64,000 nt of DNA, taken from assembly GCA_018262795.1 (NCBI GenBank), contig JADFDM010000006.1:62001-126000 (forward strand), read 5' to 3'. Positions within the stretch are counted from its first letter, which is position 1. Every line of letters starts with the position of its first letter. Below are positions 62,455-64,000 of this stretch, piece after piece. The notes beneath the pieces are model-generated. The model did no database searches and was not told the DNA's origin. It saw only the letters and a program-made list of their open reading frames with translations. Source of the DNA: Sphingobacteriales bacterium. Lineage in GTDB: Bacteria > Bacteroidota > Bacteroidia > Chitinophagales > LD1. Both the position numbers and the translations under genes were made by a program.

Positions 62455-63333
62455 ATGAGCACAATATTATCCCTTTCGCCCACCCGATGGAAAGATTATG
62501 AATTAATTGATTCGGGTAATTTTCTAAAACTCGAAAAGTTTGGCAGTCATATTACGATTCGTCCAGAGCCGCAGGCCGTGTGGGATCCTTCGATGAAAAT
62601 AAGCGAATGGGAAAACAAGGCACAGGTGCGGTTTGTTCCCAAATCATCTTCGACAGGCGATTGGAAAAAGTTAAAGAATGTACCGGATCAATGGAATCTG
62701 CATTATAATGGTGCGTGCAACATTCAACTTCGTTTAGGGCTGACTGCTTTCAAGCATGTAGGAATATTTCCTGAGCAAGCCGTTAACTGGGAATACATTG
62801 TAAATTCTATTGGGCAGATGAAGAATAGGAATCCCAAATTTCTCAATCTGTTTGCCTACACAGGAGGCGCCTCTCTGGCAGCACGAGCAGCAGGCGCAGA
62901 GACTTATCATCTGGATTCCATTAAGCAGGTAGTTAGCTGGGCACGCGAAAATATGGAGTTAAGTGGGCAGAACAACATCAGATGGATTGTAGAAGATGCA
63001 CTGAAATATGTAAAGCGTGAAGTGAAACGAGGGAACAAATATCATGGTATTATTTTAGATCCTCCGGCCTACGGTCACGGGCCTTCGGGAGAAAAATGGA
63101 AATTAGAAGACAACATTAATGACATGGTAAAGTGTGTGCTGCAATTACTTGACGAGAAGGAACATTTCCTTATTCTAAATGCGTATTCACTCGGATTCTC
63201 CCCCATGATTTTGGAAAATTTAGTTGCACAGAATTTTAAGCCGGAGAATACTGAGGCGGGCGAGTTATTTCTGAATGACAGTTTCAATAAAAAATTGCCC
63301 TTAGGTTCATTTGTAAGATTCAGGAAAACTTGA
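62455..63333 (+). CDS. SAM-dependent rRNA methyltransferase, RlmI/RlmK-like
   Basis: A 292-residue Rossmann-fold methyltransferase. The SAM site is LNLFAYTGGASLAARAAGAE (about residues 130-149), then DSIKQVVSWARENM, and the catalytic motif LDPPAYGHGPSGEKWKLED (about 202-220), a pattern seen in the cytosine-C5 RNA methyltransferases related to RlmI and RlmK. The usual N-terminal PUA domain is missing; the first 120 residues look different. Ribosomal RNA is the likely target. Confidence 0.88.
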   Translation: MSTILSLSPTRWKDYELIDSGNFLKLEKFGSHITIRPEPQAVWDPSMKISEWENKAQVRFVPKSSSTGDWKKLKNVPDQWNLHYNGACNIQLRLGLTAFKHVGIFPEQAVNWEYIVNSIGQMKNRNPKFLNLFAYTGGASLAARAAGAETYHLDSIKQVVSWARENMELSGQNNIRWIVEDALKYVKREVKRGNKYHGIILDPPAYGHGPSGEKWKLEDNINDMVKCVLQLLDEKEHFLILNAYSLGFSPMILENLVAQNFKPENTEAGELFLNDSFNKKLPLGSFVRFRKT

Positions 63334-63350
63334 TGAAACTGAAGTAAATA

Positions 63351-63812
63351 TCAATCAAATCCATTCAGCACTTTTGCAATCAGTTCGTTTAGTAGTTTGG
63401 CTTCCTTATCATTTAACTTAGCAAATGGCTGCTGCATTCGACTCTCCAATTTATCTATCTGACTCAGCAGATTAAGTCCTTTTTTTGTAATTAATACATC
63501 CACTGCTCTGCGATCTTTTTCGCATTGCACCCGCTCTACTAACTCCGCTTTACGAAGCCGCTCAACAATCCGTGAAGCATCACTCATTTTATCCATCATT
63601 CGCTCACGAATTAGATTGACTGTGGAGGGGGAAGGAGATTGCCCGCGCAGAATTCTCAAAACGTTAAACTGCTGAAGCGTTAATCCGTATTTTTCCAATA
63701 TTTCTTCGTGGTGATTGCAAATAAGATTAGAAGCGCATATAATGCTTACAATGCACTTGTGCTTCTCATTTTTGAACTTACTCAAGTGAATCAATTCCTC
63801 TACGCTGGGCAT
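63351..63812 (-). CDS. MarR family transcriptional regulator
   Basis: The frame opens at 63902, but the ATG at 63812 (MPSVEELIHLSKFKNEKHKC) gives a normal 153-residue MarR protein. The winged helix-turn-helix runs from QFNVLRILRGQSPSPSTVNL to VERVQCEKDRRAVDVLIT, with the wing Asp-Arg-Arg. The dimer helices are at both ends. MarR proteins bind inverted repeats near their own gene and sense small ligands. The gene is preceded by a -7-like element and a nested inverted repeat. Confidence 0.9.
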   Translation of the reverse strand: MPSVEELIHLSKFKNEKHKCIVSIICASNLICNHHEEILEKYGLTLQQFNVLRILRGQSPSPSTVNLIRERMMDKMSDASRIVERLRKAELVERVQCEKDRRAVDVLITKKGLNLLSQIDKLESRMQQPFAKLNDKEAKLLNELIAKVLNGFD

Positions 63813-63826
63813 ACGGTTTGTTTTTA

Positions 63827-63834
63827 CAAAAATA
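63827..63834 (-). promoter_or_regulatory. Possible -7 element (TATTTTTG) for the MarR gene
   Basis: On the minus strand TATTTTTG lies 14 bases before the ATG at 63812. TTG at 63850-63852 is 15 bases upstream, somewhat closer than the usual 19. Confidence 0.5.
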
Positions 63835-63840
63835 AAAAAG

Positions 63841-63896
63841 CGTAACAAGCAACTGCTTCGTTCAAAATTAAACCTCTTTGAATAAAATGCGTTACG
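63841..63896. promoter_or_regulatory. Nested inverted repeats upstream of the MarR gene (candidate operator)
   Basis: CGTAAC (63841-63846) pairs with GTTACG (63891-63896), and inside them TTCAAA (63861-63866) pairs with TTTGAA (63877-63882). Such two-fold symmetric sites in front of a MarR gene are candidate binding sites. They are short and could be chance. Confidence 0.4.
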
Positions 63897-63969
63897 AAGC
63901 ACGCATTGCTAATCTGCGTTATTCTACCCCATACTCCTTTCGCCTACGTTTACCTTGGAAGCAATGTAA

Positions 63970-64000
63970 CATAAAAAAAGGCGGTCTTTCGACCGCCTTT
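63970..64000 (-). terminator. Intrinsic terminator at window end
   Basis: AAAGGCGGTC (63977-63986) and GACCGCCTTT (63991-64000) make a 10-bp stem with a 4-base loop. On the minus strand it is followed by a T run, so it probably ends a gene that lies to the right of the window, upstream of the MarR gene. Confidence 0.85.

Overview
The window looks like chromosomal DNA from a member of the Bacteroidota. The evidence is repeated and internal: several secreted proteins end in type IX secretion (T9SS) sorting tails with a YPNP or FPNP motif. Lineage-typical families are present (DUF4294, DUF4199, DUF1573, DUF5690, a ZapA-RNase Y cluster, Rho with a charged insertion). Many leaders carry the Bacteroidota -7 element TAnnTTTG, twice with a well-placed TTTG about 18-19 bases upstream. 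Base composition is moderate, and no rRNA or tRNA gene was recognised. I cannot name genus or species; a Chitinophagales-like relative is a guess.

Layout. 1-5118: start of a large T9SS surface protein (cut by the window edge), small lipoproteins, a DUF4294 protein and a GT9 heptosyltransferase-like enzyme. 5181-7273: galT-galK. 7332-9472: secreted hypothetical, miaE, DoxX-like protein, lipoprotein. 9600-12011 (minus): an Mla-type lipid ABC transporter (permease, ATPase) followed by sucD. 12140-14697: SDR oxidoreductase, DUF1573 protein, aminotransferase. 14678-21957 (minus): a surface-sugar region with a dihydroorotase-like protein, DUF4199 protein, two glycosyltransferases and the four enzymes of GDP-D-glycero-alpha-D-manno-heptose synthesis (hddA, gmhA, hddC, gmhB-like). 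22106-23880: a decayed and mobile patch with an orphan T9SS tail, a CsoR-like repressor, heptamer repeats, a 159-bp palindrome-rich array and a Y1 (REP-associated or IS200-like) transposase carrying an in-frame stop. 24098-26146: DUF5690 transporter plus phosphonatase-like hydrolase. 26325-28697: accA, a small protein and dapA, overlapping. 28846-31720: ElaA-like acetyltransferase, then coiled-coil protein-zapA-rny. 31866-40434: two large T9SS proteins, a DUF1295 membrane protein and an S8 protease with T9SS tail. 40443-44782: small membrane ORF, serS, rho, rpmH and rnpA. 44799-51679 (minus): tsaB, M28 peptidase, a tandem pair of small secreted proteins, GT4, two PhoD-like phosphatases. 51804-56851: GH3 glucosidase, a decayed IS256-like fragment, YkgJ protein, carA, lipoprotein. 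56888-63812: eno, membrane protein, UbiB-like kinase, FtsB/DivIC, Asp/Asn hydroxylase, rRNA methyltransferase, MarR regulator.

How the parts fit. Most genes are housekeeping functions in short operons. The accessory flavour comes from cell-envelope functions: activated heptose synthesis beside glycosyltransferases, an Mla-like lipid transporter, lipoproteins and T9SS cargo. The most unusual material is the 22.1-23.9 kb patch, where the 159-bp repeat array abuts a Y1 transposase interrupted by a stop. Other points for follow-up are a dihydroorotase-like protein lacking most catalytic metal ligands, an rnpA frame whose only standard start lies inside rpmH, a CsoR-like protein without an AUG at the expected N-terminus, and a 48-residue membrane ORF.
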